Below are positions 43,278 through 52,199 of a stretch of 64,000 nucleotides of DNA, piece by piece. Origin of the DNA: JAEKNW01 sp963678375 (lineage in GTDB: Bacteria; Cloacimonadota; Cloacimonadia; Cloacimonadales; JAFGVF01). Where the stretch lies: the NCBI GenBank assembly GCA_963678375.2, contig CAXXQH010000001.1:62001-126000 (forward strand), given 5' to 3'. Position 1 is the first letter of the stretch. The number at the start of each line of letters is the position of its first letter. The position numbers were made by a program, and so were the translations under genes. The notes under the pieces were generated by a model. It did no database searches. It was not told where the DNA came from and saw only the letters and a list, made by a program, of their open reading frames with translations.

Positions 43278-44030
43278 TTATTTATCTAAGTTGTTTTCTA
43301 ATTTTTGATTATCTGGGACAGCTTTAAACTTTCTAGCTGGAGCTCCAGCGTATATTGCAGGATCAGAAAGGTCCTTAGTTACTAAACTTCCTGCTGCTAC
43401 AGTTGCATCTGTTGCAATAACTTTTCCAGGCAGTATAGTAACATTCACCCCCAGTCTTGCTCCAGTTTTGAGTGTTACACCTTTAAAGTGGTTAAATCTT
43501 TCTTTATCTCTTGCCATATAGTTATCATTGCTAGTTGCCACACATGGTGCTACAAAACAATAGTCTTCAACTTCGGAATAAGCAGTAATATAAGCATTGG
43601 TCTCAAATTTGTTTCTATTCCCAATATTAGTAAAGTTTTCAATGGTCACGTTTCTTCCAATAATATTCAAATCACCAATTGTAACATTCTCTCTAATAGT
43701 AGCAAGATCAGCTATTAAATTATTAGACCCAATTTTAGCTTGTACATAGATAACTACATTTGCACCTATCTGACACATATCTCCAATCTGAGCTGCTTCC
43801 ATATTATCTTTTACTTTGAAGATGCTTCTTGGTGAAGATAAAGGTCTTTTACCAATAATTACATTATCATCAATTCTAACATGATTCCCAATTTTACTTT
43901 CTGGATAAATTACAACATTGTTAGCTATTTGGCAACCATCACCAATAACAACATTATCCATAATAACGACGTTAAAGCCTATTCTTACATCTTTTCCTAT
44001 CTGAGCATTTTCAGCTATATGTTGATTCAT
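43278..44030 (-). CDS. left-handed beta-helix (hexapeptide) acyltransferase
   Basis: The protein has about 250 residues. Almost the whole chain is hexapeptide repeats (IGKDVRIGFNVVIMDNVVIGDGCQI in pattern), forming a trimeric left-handed beta-helix. The C-terminal block YAGAPARKF is typical of sugar O- or N-acyltransferases (WbbJ/FdtC class). The ATG at 44030 is preferred over a TTG 12 bp upstream, because GAGGT lies 6 bp before it. It probably acylates a nucleotide sugar for surface glycan or lipid A-like material. Confidence 0.8.
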   Translation of the reverse strand: MNQHIAENAQIGKDVRIGFNVVIMDNVVIGDGCQIANNVVIYPESKIGNHVRIDDNVIIGKRPLSSPRSIFKVKDNMEAAQIGDMCQIGANVVIYVQAKIGSNNLIADLATIRENVTIGDLNIIGRNVTIENFTNIGNRNKFETNAYITAYSEVEDYCFVAPCVATSNDNYMARDKERFNHFKGVTLKTGARLGVNVTILPGKVIATDATVAAGSLVTKDLSDPAIYAGAPARKFKAVPDNQKLENNLDK

Positions 44031-44105
44031 TTTATACCTCAATATATTTTTTCTAAGATTTTATTTTTGCAGATTTTTGGCAAGAAAAATATCTTAACTT
44101 AATAA

Positions 44106-44642
44106 TTATTTAACCAACTTTGATATTTCTCTAAACATTGGATGTTCAGCTGAGACCATAAGTTCAAAGAGAATCATTTCTGTTGTTAGTATTTCTACAC
44201 CTAAATTGCCTAATCTTGTTAAAGCGTATAACTTATTATCAATATGTCGTGATGAAACAGCATCTGCAACGATACCGACATTTAGTCTTTTAGATAATAA
44301 CTCAAGAGCTGTTTGAGTAAGACAAACATGTGTCTCAACACCATATATAACAATATTTTTAATAGAGTTATTTTCGATAAACTCTAAGACTTCAGGTATT
44401 AAAGAGCTAAACTTCTTCTTTTCGAACATTTTAGAATTAGTTGGTAGATAGATATTTGGCATAGTTCTACCTAAACCTTTAGGGTACTGTTCTGTTATTA
44501 AAAGAGGTATATGTAATAATTCTGATGCTTTGTTTAAAATATTAGTATTTTTTACAACTTCATCAATACCGAAGATAACATTTTCAAACTTCTCTTGAAT
44601 ATCAATCATCAAAAAAAGAGTATTTTTTTCTGTAAAAATCAT
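44106..44642 (-). CDS. isochorismatase-family cysteine hydrolase
   Basis: The protein has 178 residues. It has the fold and triad of the isochorismatase/YcaC group: catalytic Asp in FLMIDIQEKF, a mid-chain Lys, and the nucleophilic Cys in YGVETHVCLTQTALELL. The cis-peptide VETHVC motif is intact. The substrate is unknown; family members act on isochorismate, nicotinamide and similar compounds. It is a single gene; the next gene is divergent. Confidence 0.82.
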   Translation of the reverse strand: MIFTEKNTLFLMIDIQEKFENVIFGIDEVVKNTNILNKASELLHIPLLITEQYPKGLGRTMPNIYLPTNSKMFEKKKFSSLIPEVLEFIENNSIKNIVIYGVETHVCLTQTALELLSKRLNVGIVADAVSSRHIDNKLYALTRLGNLGVEILTTEMILFELMVSAEHPMFREISKLVK

Positions 44643-44739
44643 TATTCCTCCATTATTTTATTGACTTTTATACAAACAGCTTTATCTTGACAACTAAATA
44701 TGACAAGTTTTTTTTTAGAAAACATTGATGGGGTAACAG

Positions 44740-46440
44740 ATGTATTTATTAAGTGATAATGAAAAAATCAACAATGTATTGAATGATGTTGTTAATCGAG
44801 TAAATAAGTTAGCTGAAGAGCAACTAGATCATATCAATAGACTTTCAAGTATTGGGCTTGCATTATCTCAAGAAAAAGATGTAGATAAGATATTTGATTT
44901 GATAATCGAGGAAGCTTTAGCTTACACTCATGCAGATGCTGCAACAATCTACTCTGTGTCAGAAGATAGACAGTATCTTAATTTTGAAGTTATGCAGACA
45001 AAATCAAAAAATATTAGAGCCGGAGGATCTTTTGGTCCTATATTGTTACCTCCTGTACCACTATACAAGAAAGATAAAACACCTAATTTATCCAATATGG
45101 CTTCGAGTGCATTTCATTCAAAAGAAATGCTAAACATAGAAGACTGCTATGATGAAGAAAGGTTTGATTTTTCTGGAACTAAAGCCTGGGATAAATCTAA
45201 TAATTATCGTTCTAAGTCGATGTTAGCAATTCCTCTTAAGAATTATGAAGATGAAATCTTAGGCGTAATACAGATTATAAATGCCTTAGATACAACTACT
45301 TCAGAGATAATATCATTCAAGAAAGAATCAATTGTTATGGTTCAATCATTAGCCTCTCAGGCTGCAATTACTTTTACAAATCGGGACCTTATAAAATCTC
45401 TTGAGAAACTCTTTAAGCAGTTTATAAAAGCAATTGCATTAGCTATAGATAGAAAATCAAAAGATACTGGAGGTCATATAGCTAGAGTAGCAATTATTTC
45501 AAAATTAATGGCTAAAAAAATTAACGAAATTAAGTTTGGTCATTTTAAAGATTTTTCCTTTACTGAAGAGGAATTAGATGAACTTTCAATTGCTTCTTGG
45601 CTCCATGATGTTGGTAAGATAGCTACACCAGATATGGTAATGAATAAAGCTTCTAAACTTGAAAGAGTTACAAATGGACTTGAATTAATTGAACTAAGGT
45701 TAGATACTATATACTCTTTAATGAATAAAGAGTCTTATGTTAAAGAAGCTTATGAGGAAAAGCTTAATTATGAATATTTACTCAGTTCTCCCCAATCATG
45801 GCAAGCTTATAGAAAAGAAATCATAAGGCAATTAGAAGAAGATTTAACTTTCTTGAAGTCAACTAACCTGGGCGGAGAATTCTTAAATGATGATAAAATT
45901 GCAAATATTGACCGTATAGGCTTATTCACTTATAAGGTAAGGGATGAAGAGAAGGTTTTGATTAACGATAAAGAAAAAGAGAACCTCAAGATTAAACGTG
46001 GTACTTTAAATGAGCAAGAACGTCAAATTATGAATGATCATGTTAAATACACCTATGAAATCCTAAATCAGCTAACTTATCCAAAGAAGTTTAAAAATGT
46101 TACTCTCTATGCCTCTTCACATCATGAAAGATTAGATGGTTCTGGTCACCCTTGGGGTTTTTCTAAAGAGCAATTGCCAATTCAATCTAGATTACTAGCT
46201 GTTTCTGATATCTTTGAAGCATTAACTGCACCTGATAGACCATATAAAAAAGGGAAGAAATTATCTGAAGCAATGAATATTCTAATGTATAACGTCCTAG
46301 ATGATCATATTGATAAGAACTTGTTTGAATTCCTTTTAGATTCAGGACTGTACAAAGAGTATGCTGAAAAATATGTTCCAGCTATCCAAATAGATGAGGT
46401 TGATGTAGAAACTATAAAAAAGAAGATAAAAAATAAATGA
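44740..46440 (+). CDS. GAF and HD-GYP-type domain signalling protein
   Basis: The protein has 566 residues. A short N-terminal helix leads into a GAF domain (about 38-215) and an HD-GYP-type phosphohydrolase. The HD pair is in WLHDVGKIATPDMV (His289-Asp290). The GYP equivalent is HHERLDGSGHPWG (461-473), with His in place of Tyr. About 120 residues of helical sequence lie between the HD and the later metal ligands, more than in typical c-di-GMP phosphodiesterases. Metal-binding residues otherwise look intact, so c-di-nucleotide hydrolysis is plausible. The stop overlaps the next gene (ATGA). Confidence 0.82.
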   Translation: MYLLSDNEKINNVLNDVVNRVNKLAEEQLDHINRLSSIGLALSQEKDVDKIFDLIIEEALAYTHADAATIYSVSEDRQYLNFEVMQTKSKNIRAGGSFGPILLPPVPLYKKDKTPNLSNMASSAFHSKEMLNIEDCYDEERFDFSGTKAWDKSNNYRSKSMLAIPLKNYEDEILGVIQIINALDTTTSEIISFKKESIVMVQSLASQAAITFTNRDLIKSLEKLFKQFIKAIALAIDRKSKDTGGHIARVAIISKLMAKKINEIKFGHFKDFSFTEEELDELSIASWLHDVGKIATPDMVMNKASKLERVTNGLELIELRLDTIYSLMNKESYVKEAYEEKLNYEYLLSSPQSWQAYRKEIIRQLEEDLTFLKSTNLGGEFLNDDKIANIDRIGLFTYKVRDEEKVLINDKEKENLKIKRGTLNEQERQIMNDHVKYTYEILNQLTYPKKFKNVTLYASSHHERLDGSGHPWGFSKEQLPIQSRLLAVSDIFEALTAPDRPYKKGKKLSEAMNILMYNVLDDHIDKNLFEFLLDSGLYKEYAEKYVPAIQIDEVDVETIKKKIKNK

Positions 46441-47198
46441 TTAGTAAAAATAGAATAAAAGAGATAAAGAAATTAACTCAAAAGAAGTACCGTAATACTT
46501 CAACTGAAATACTAGTTGAAGGCAAAAGAATTATTGAGCAAATCATTAATAATGGTACATTACCAGACCTAGTGTTTATAAATGAGCTTAACAAAGAGTC
46601 CAAAAACATTATCGATAAAAGTATGCGAAAAATTATTGAATATGTTTCACCTAGTATAATCACTCAACTAACTGAAACCAAATCTCCTCAAGATATTGTT
46701 GCCCTTTACAAAAAGCCTAGGCTTAACTTCCCTAAAAACGGAAATTTCCTTTATTTAGATAACTTAAGAGATCCAGGAAACATGGGAACTATCTTTAGAA
46801 CTGCCCTGGCATTTAATATTGATGGAATTCTAATTTCAGCAGACTCTTGTGAAGTTTTTAGCCCCAAAGTAATAAGAGCATCACTAGGAGCTATCTTTAG
46901 TATTCCTTTCAAGATTATTGATTTAGCTCAAGTTAAAATTGATGATTGTGATATCTTCTCTACAGAACTAGGTGGTCGACCAATAACAGAGGTAAGTAAT
47001 TTTAAGCAAAATATGGTAATTGTGATAGGAAATGAAGCCAATGGCGTTTCACCTGAAATTAGTAAGTTAGCTAGTCAGATTGTAACTATACCTATCTCCA
47101 GCAGAATGGAATCTCTGAATGCTTCAGTTGCTTCAAGTATTTGTCTTTTCAATCTAATGTGGAATAAATATGGACATAACTTCCTTAATAGAACGTAA
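46437..47198 (+). CDS. SpoU/TrmH-family RNA 2'-O-methyltransferase
   Basis: The protein has 253 residues. It is a knotted SPOUT methyltransferase with an N-terminal substrate-binding domain (VEGKRIIEQI) and catalytic motifs NLRDPGNMGTIFRTA, VIGNEANGVSPE and PISSRMESLNASVASSI. It methylates ribose in rRNA or tRNA; RlmB-like activity is likely but the position is unknown. It overlaps the HD-GYP gene by 4 bp and dus by 29 bp, so the three are one unit. Confidence 0.88.
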   Translation: MISKNRIKEIKKLTQKKYRNTSTEILVEGKRIIEQIINNGTLPDLVFINELNKESKNIIDKSMRKIIEYVSPSIITQLTETKSPQDIVALYKKPRLNFPKNGNFLYLDNLRDPGNMGTIFRTALAFNIDGILISADSCEVFSPKVIRASLGAIFSIPFKIIDLAQVKIDDCDIFSTELGGRPITEVSNFKQNMVIVIGNEANGVSPEISKLASQIVTIPISSRMESLNASVASSICLFNLMWNKYGHNFLNRT

Positions 47199-48141
47199 AT
47201 TTTGGTTAGCTCCACTTGCTGGATATACCGATAATACTTTTAGGACTATAGCTAAGCTCTGCGGAGCAGATGTTATTGTTTCCGAAATGGTATCAGCTGA
47301 TGGGCTCTACTACAACTATGATAATTCAATTGGCTATGCCCTATTTGAAGAATTCCAGAGACCATTCGGAGTTCAACTGTTTGGTTCTGATCCAGAAATG
47401 ATGGCGAAAGGTACAGAGATTATTTGTAGAATTAAACCTGATTTTATCGATATAAATATGGGTTGTCCAGTTAAAAAAGTAGTAAATAGAATGGCGGGAT
47501 CTGCATTAATGAAAGATATTGATTTAGCATGTAGAATAACAGAATCTGTTAAAGAGATTGCTCATAAGCATGGTATCTTAGTTACTACAAAATTCCGTTC
47601 AGGTTGGGACTTAGAGAATATAAATTATTTATCCTATGGGAAAGCACTTGAAAAGGCAGGTTCAGATGCCTTAATTCTTCATCCTAGAACTAGAAGTCAG
47701 ATGTTTTCAGGACATAGTAATTGGCATCATATTAGAGATTTAAAGCAAAATGTGAATATCCCTGTAATAGGTAATGGTGATATTAAATCTTTAGATGATG
47801 CTAAAGAAATGTTCGATTTAACCCAATGTGATAGTATTATGATAGGTCGTGGAGCCTTAGGAAAACCTTGGATATTTCAGGAAATCAAGGATTACTATCA
47901 AGGTCATGTAAGCGAAATTGATAAACTTGCAATAGTTCTTAACCACTATAAGCTCGCTTTGAGGAACACTAAGAAAGAAAATCAACTTCATGCAGTTCGT
48001 GAGATGAGATCACATTTTACTTACTATTCGAAGGGACTAAGAGGTGGGTCTCAACTAAGAGATAAAATAAACCACACAAGTGATCCTGATGAAATCTATA
48101 AAATAATAAAAGAACTTAATTTTAATAATAATAACTTTTAA
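47170..48141 (+). CDS. dus: tRNA-dihydrouridine synthase (DusB-like)
   Basis: The protein has 323 residues. It is an FMN TIM-barrel enzyme with LAPLAGYTDNTFR, VSEMVSADGL, INMGCPVKKVVN (catalytic Cys) and IGRGALGKPWIFQEI. It reduces uridines in tRNA D-loops. Its ATG lies 29 bp inside the SpoU methyltransferase gene, so translation is coupled. Two RNA-modification genes therefore follow the signalling gene. Confidence 0.92.
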   Translation: MDITSLIERKFWLAPLAGYTDNTFRTIAKLCGADVIVSEMVSADGLYYNYDNSIGYALFEEFQRPFGVQLFGSDPEMMAKGTEIICRIKPDFIDINMGCPVKKVVNRMAGSALMKDIDLACRITESVKEIAHKHGILVTTKFRSGWDLENINYLSYGKALEKAGSDALILHPRTRSQMFSGHSNWHHIRDLKQNVNIPVIGNGDIKSLDDAKEMFDLTQCDSIMIGRGALGKPWIFQEIKDYYQGHVSEIDKLAIVLNHYKLALRNTKKENQLHAVREMRSHFTYYSKGLRGGSQLRDKINHTSDPDEIYKIIKELNFNNNNF

Positions 48142-48150
48142 GGAGTTTGC

Positions 48151-48906
48151 ATGCGTTGTAGACATTGTAATACCCAGATTAATAATAGTGACATCTATTG
48201 CCCAAAATGTAGAAAAAAGACACAAAGCATTAAAGAGAATTTTCTGATTTGGAATACTTTTAAAGAGAGCTTTGAGGAGGTAAAAGACCCCAAGAATTAT
48301 AGTTTTAAATTTAACCTCTTTTTTGCTATTGTTACTTTTATTTTTCTAGCTTTGCTAACTAGCCACTATTTTATATTTAATTATACTTGCGATTGGACAA
48401 GGTATCTTATTGAGAATTTAATATTTTTGATTTTTGTTCCAATCCTGATTGTACCATTTGGTATTCAAAATGTAGTTATGGAAATTGGATATGGTAAAGA
48501 ATTAAATCATTACATGACCAAATTATTACCAAAATATTATCTATTTGTCTTAGTTAATGTATTAATTTTTGCCTTCTTCAAGTTTATCTCAATAGGTGAT
48601 CCCGTACTTCGACTTATTAGAGTAATACTAGTACTCTGGTGGTTAGCTGTCTTGTTACCTATGCCTGTTATGTTAAATAAGTATTCAAAGAATTTTTACC
48701 AACTTTTTAGACTTTCTTTAAAAGGTTTTGAAGATTTAAGATGGCAGTTATTTTTGGGTTATCTATTATTTCTCGCTTCAAATATATTGATGATTATACC
48801 TATATTATTAGGTTATTTAAGATATGGTAATCTCCCCTATCATGCAATAAACTCTTATGTTGAGAAAGTAGATAAAAATGAAATTTTAGATGATTACTTA
48901 GCTTAA
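48151..48906 (+). CDS. zinc-ribbon membrane protein of unknown function
   Basis: The protein has 251 residues. An N-terminal zinc ribbon has Cys 3, 6, 17 and 20 (CRHC and CPKC). About five hydrophobic segments follow (near 52-72, 83-105, 130-150, 155-176 and 198-222). The arrangement suggests a DUF-type membrane protein with a cytosolic ribbon. It follows dus by 9 bp with GGAG, as the last gene of its unit. Function unknown. Confidence 0.65.
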   Translation: MRCRHCNTQINNSDIYCPKCRKKTQSIKENFLIWNTFKESFEEVKDPKNYSFKFNLFFAIVTFIFLALLTSHYFIFNYTCDWTRYLIENLIFLIFVPILIVPFGIQNVVMEIGYGKELNHYMTKLLPKYYLFVLVNVLIFAFFKFISIGDPVLRLIRVILVLWWLAVLLPMPVMLNKYSKNFYQLFRLSLKGFEDLRWQLFLGYLLFLASNILMIIPILLGYLRYGNLPYHAINSYVEKVDKNEILDDYLA

Positions 48907-48960
48907 AATCAAGTTTATATTGCGTAAAACCCTAATTTTAAATCTAAGTAACTAATCCTT

Positions 48961-49014
48961 GATTATTACTATCTTCATAGATTATTGGGTTTTAATAGCG
49001 ATGGTAACAATGAT
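48961..49014. repeat. imperfect inverted repeat related to the one at 4954
   Basis: ATTATTACTATC (48962-48973) pairs with GATGGTAACAAT (49000-49011) at 10 of 12 positions. The right arm shares GTAACAAT with the repeat at 4989-5005. It may also serve as the terminator of the plus-strand unit ending at 48906. Confidence 0.4.
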
Positions 49015-49026
49015 CCAACAGTAGAA

Positions 49027-49050
49027 AGAGAGATACAATTGTATCTCTCT
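49027..49050. repeat. perfect 24-bp palindrome
   Basis: AGAGAGATACAA joined directly to TTGTATCTCTCT. A near-identical copy lies at 49270-49293, 12 bp beyond the tRNA-Ser 3' end. Confidence 0.75.
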
Positions 49051-49211
49051 ACAGACCTTTTACAAAAGCCCATATTTTTTAGAAAATCAATTATTATTTA
49101 AAAAATATAGGACAAAAAGCAATTCATAAAGTCGCTATATCTTTATCCAATCTCTTCTCTGCGATGTATTTAAATACTATCTTGCTTGAGTTTGAATAAA
49201 TCTATTAGCGA

Positions 49212-49293
49212 TCTCTTTTTGCAAAACGAGACCAAAAACTCAGAGAAGTTGACTTTGTCAACACTCTGAAGAGAGATACAGTTGTATCTCTCT
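49212..49293. repeat. three palindromes in a row downstream of tRNA-Ser
   Basis: In order: TCTCTTTTTG/CAAAACGAGA (49212-49231, one mismatched pair); CAGAGAAGTTGAC/GTCAACACTCTG around a TTT loop (49241-49268); and AGAGAGATACA-GT-TGTATCTCTCT (49270-49293). They sit directly after the tRNA on its own strand and may be processing or termination structures, or a small dispersed repeat. Confidence 0.6.
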
Positions 49294-49304
49294 AAAATTG
49301 AAAG

Positions 49305-49395
49305 TGGCGGAGAGTTAGGGATTCGAACCCTAGGTAAGCTTCCACCTACAATTGCTTTCGAGGCAATCCCATTCAACCAGCTCTGGCAACTCTCC
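49305..49395 (-). tRNA. tRNA-Ser(CGA)
   Basis: Ninety-one bases including an encoded CCA. A 7-bp acceptor stem (GGAGAGT/ACTCTCC), a 5-bp anticodon stem ATTGC/GCAAT with loop CTCGAAA (anticodon CGA), a long type II variable arm as expected for serine, and a T-arm TAGGG-TTCGAAT-CCCTA. The first base of the tRNA is also the last base of the tadA stop codon, so the tRNA must be cut from a tadA message or have a promoter inside tadA. It reads UCG codons. Confidence 0.93.
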
Positions 49396-49844
49396 TATCT
49401 TCGAGCTTGAAAGAAATCTCGTAATAGATTTTGCGAATCTTCTGCAAAAAGACCAGATTTAACTTCAGGATTATGATTAAAATGCTTATCTAATAGTGCA
49501 TTATAAACAGATCCAACTGCTCCAGCTTTTTTATCATAAGCAGCGAAAACAAGTCTTCCAAGTCTTCTCCAAATAATCATACCAGCACACATCAAGCATG
49601 GCTCTAAGGTAACATAGAGAGTATAATCATAAAGAAATTTTTCAGGAGTCTTATCCAGAATTAGTTTTTCAGCGTGAGCTAAAGGGTTACTTAATTCTCG
49701 AGTTCTATTATGTTCCTGAAAAATAATTTCATTATTTTTAACTAAAAGAGCTGCTATTGGTATTTCATCAGAAACAGATGCTATCTTAGCTAAATCTAAA
49801 GCTCTTCGCATGAAATATTTATCTTGAGTTTCTATATCTAACAA
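49395..49844 (-). CDS. tadA: tRNA-specific adenosine deaminase
   Basis: The protein has 149 residues. It is a zinc cytidine/adenosine deaminase fold enzyme with HAEKLIL (zinc His and catalytic Glu) and LEPCLMCAGMI (two zinc Cys). It converts A34 to inosine in tRNA-Arg(ACG). The TTG start (MLDIETQDKYFMRRAL) gives the normal N-terminus, and GGAAG lies upstream; the first ATG would remove 11 residues. The gene starts 3 bp after the ugd stop. Its stop codon overlaps the 5' base of tRNA-Ser. Confidence 0.9.
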   Translation of the reverse strand: MLDIETQDKYFMRRALDLAKIASVSDEIPIAALLVKNNEIIFQEHNRTRELSNPLAHAEKLILDKTPEKFLYDYTLYVTLEPCLMCAGMIIWRRLGRLVFAAYDKKAGAVGSVYNALLDKHFNHNPEVKSGLFAEDSQNLLRDFFQARR

Positions 49845-49847
49845 TAA

Positions 49848-51167
49848 TTATCTTCCAATACTATAATATGTAAAGCCTAAGGTTTTCATTTCTGAAGGAT
49901 TATACTGATTTCTTCCATCGAAAATAATAGGTGTCTTTAATCTTTCCTTGATAGCTTGGAAATCAGGGTTTCTAAATTGATTCCACTCTGTAACTAAAAG
50001 AAGTGCATCAGCATCTTTAAGGGCTTCGTAGTTACCTTCAGCATAGGAGATAGCAGGATTATCACCAAAAATTCTTTTAGCCTCATCCATTGCAACAGGA
50101 TCATAAGCTACAATTTGAGCACCTGCTTCAATGAGCATTTTTATGATTACTCTAGAAGGAGCTTCCCTCATATCGTCAGTTTTAGGTTTAAAGGATAATC
50201 CCCAGATGGCAAAAGTTTTACCAGTAAGATCTTTACCAAAGTGTTGAATAGTTTTCTCAGCTAATAACCGCTTTTGGTCTTCATTAACATCTTCAACTGC
50301 GGTAAGAACTCTAGCAGTCATACCTTCTTTCTCTGCTATTTTAATCAGCGCTTTAACATCTTTAGGGAAACATGATCCTCCATAACCTGCTCCTGGATAA
50401 ATAAACTGATAACCTATACGAGAATCAGAACCTATACCATGTCTAACTTCTGATACATCAGCACCAACCAACTCACAAAGCCTAGCTACATCGTTCATAA
50501 AGGATATTTTAGTAGCAAGCATACAATTGGCTGCATATTTAGTCATTTCAGCACTCTTAATAGACATTATAATTACTTTTTCTCTTGTACGAGCAAATGG
50601 TTGATATAATTCATGCATAATTTCAGCACATTTAGGATTATCTGTACCTACTACAACTCTATCAGGTTTCATACTATCAGAGATAGCATCCCCTTCTTTC
50701 AAGAATTCTGGATTAGATACTACATCAAAAGTTAGATTAAGACCTCTTTCATCAAGTATCTTTTGAACAGTATCTCTAACTTTATCAGCTGTACCGATCG
50801 GAACAGTAGATTTATCAACAATAATTTTATGACTTTCCATATGGGTTGCAATATCTTTAGCAACGGATAACACATATTGAAGGTCAGCAGAACCATCTTC
50901 ATCTGGTGGGGTACCAACAGCGATGAAACAAATATCAGAATTTTTTACTGCCTGTGCAATATCAGTAGTAAAGGTAAGTCTGCCCTCTTTGGAGTTATTT
51001 TTTACCATATCTTCTAAACCAGGCTCCCAAATAGGAATTCCACCTTTGTTTAAAAGATCAATTTTGCTCTTATCATTATCAACACAAATCACATTGTTTC
51101 CCATCTCGGCAAAACATGTTCCAGTCACTAAGCCAACATAGCCAGTTCCGATAACAGATAATTTCAT
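49848..51167 (-). CDS. ugd: UDP-glucose 6-dehydrogenase
   Basis: The protein has 439 residues. NAD-binding GTGYVGLVTGTCFAEMG, the catalytic Cys in GGSCFPKDVKALI and the C-terminal UDP-binding domain (WGLSFKPKTDDMREAPS) are intact. It oxidises UDP-glucose to UDP-glucuronate for surface polysaccharide. It is downstream of galE and the RfaH-like regulator in one unit. Confidence 0.95.
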   Translation of the reverse strand: MKLSVIGTGYVGLVTGTCFAEMGNNVICVDNDKSKIDLLNKGGIPIWEPGLEDMVKNNSKEGRLTFTTDIAQAVKNSDICFIAVGTPPDEDGSADLQYVLSVAKDIATHMESHKIIVDKSTVPIGTADKVRDTVQKILDERGLNLTFDVVSNPEFLKEGDAISDSMKPDRVVVGTDNPKCAEIMHELYQPFARTREKVIIMSIKSAEMTKYAANCMLATKISFMNDVARLCELVGADVSEVRHGIGSDSRIGYQFIYPGAGYGGSCFPKDVKALIKIAEKEGMTARVLTAVEDVNEDQKRLLAEKTIQHFGKDLTGKTFAIWGLSFKPKTDDMREAPSRVIIKMLIEAGAQIVAYDPVAMDEAKRIFGDNPAISYAEGNYEALKDADALLLVTEWNQFRNPDFQAIKERLKTPIIFDGRNQYNPSEMKTLGFTYYSIGR

Positions 51168-51183
51168 TTTTTACCTCGTTTAT

Positions 51184-52197
51184 TTAATTTTTATAACCGT
51201 TTGGATTTTTACTTTGCCAATTCCAAGCATCTCTACAAATATCAGCAAGGCCTAATTCAGCTTTCCAGCCTAATTCTTTATTAGCTTTCGAAGGATCAGC
51301 ATAACACATGGCAATATCACCTTCTCTTCTATCAGTAAACTCATAGTTCAATTCAACATTGTTTATTTTACTAAAAGCATTTACCATCTCGAGAACACTA
51401 TACCCACTTCCAGTACCTAGATTATAGATGTTTAAACCTGAGCCAATTTTAAGCTTTTGCAATGCAGCAACATGACCTTTCGCTAAGTCAACAACATGAA
51501 TATAATCACGAACACCAGTTCCATCAGGAGTAGAATAATCATTACCAAAAATATGTAGTTTTTCTAATTTTCCTACAGCAACTTGGGTAATATAAGGTAA
51601 TAAATTATTAGGAATCCCATTCGGATCTTCTCCTATTAAACCTGAAGGATGAGCACCAACTGGATTGAAGTATCTCAATAGAACAATGTTCCAAGTATGG
51701 TTTACTTTAGAAATATCTCTTAATATGTCTTCTATCATAAGTTTAGTTCTTCCATAAGGGTTTGTTACAGAAAGAGGAAAATCTTCTGAAATTGGTAGTC
51801 TTTCAGGATTACCATATACTGTTGCCGAAGAAGAAAATATTAAATTCTTACAGTCAAATTCTTCCATAACCTCAAGTAAAGTAATAGTTGAGGTTAAGTT
51901 ATTATCATAATATTGTAAAGGAATATCATTAGATTCTCCCACAGCTTTTAAGCCAGCAAAATGAATAACACCATCTATTAGATTATCACGAAAAATTGTC
52001 CTTAGAAGCTCTATATCTCTAACATCACCTTCTACAAAAGTTATATTTTTATTAGTTATACTTTCGACTCTTTCTATTGCATGATATGAGCTATTGGACA
52101 GGTTGTCTATAATAATAACTTCAATATTTAAGTTTAATAATTCAATGCAAGTATGGCTTCCAACATAACCAGCTCCACCTGTTAGTAATAATTTCAT
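51184..52197 (-). CDS. galE: UDP-glucose 4-epimerase
   Basis: The protein has 337 residues. It is an extended short-chain dehydrogenase with LTGGAGYVGSHTCIEL, IHFAGLKAVGES, and the catalytic YGRTK (Tyr-x-x-x-Lys). It interconverts UDP-glucose and UDP-galactose. It starts 2 bp after the RfaH-like gene and precedes ugd, a pair typical of surface-glycan loci. Confidence 0.95.
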   Translation of the reverse strand: MKLLLTGGAGYVGSHTCIELLNLNIEVIIIDNLSNSSYHAIERVESITNKNITFVEGDVRDIELLRTIFRDNLIDGVIHFAGLKAVGESNDIPLQYYDNNLTSTITLLEVMEEFDCKNLIFSSSATVYGNPERLPISEDFPLSVTNPYGRTKLMIEDILRDISKVNHTWNIVLLRYFNPVGAHPSGLIGEDPNGIPNNLLPYITQVAVGKLEKLHIFGNDYSTPDGTGVRDYIHVVDLAKGHVAALQKLKIGSGLNIYNLGTGSGYSVLEMVNAFSKINNVELNYEFTDRREGDIAMCYADPSKANKELGWKAELGLADICRDAWNWQSKNPNGYKN

Positions 52198-52199
52198 AG

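Larger units (their letters stand above)
48907..49304. other. 398-bp palindrome-rich intergenic region
   Basis: No gene is visible. The region contains an imperfect inverted repeat with GTAACAAT (48961-49014) and several further palindromes up to the tRNA 3' end (see separate entries). An open frame that seems to run through here into the tRNA is a by-product of the tRNA sequence. Confidence 0.65.

Noticed and set aside
49170..49376. Open frame of 68 codons on the minus strand
   Set aside because: It is the translation of the tRNA-Ser gene and its flank (a common false ORF with a PNSPPL-like string), without a ribosome-binding site.
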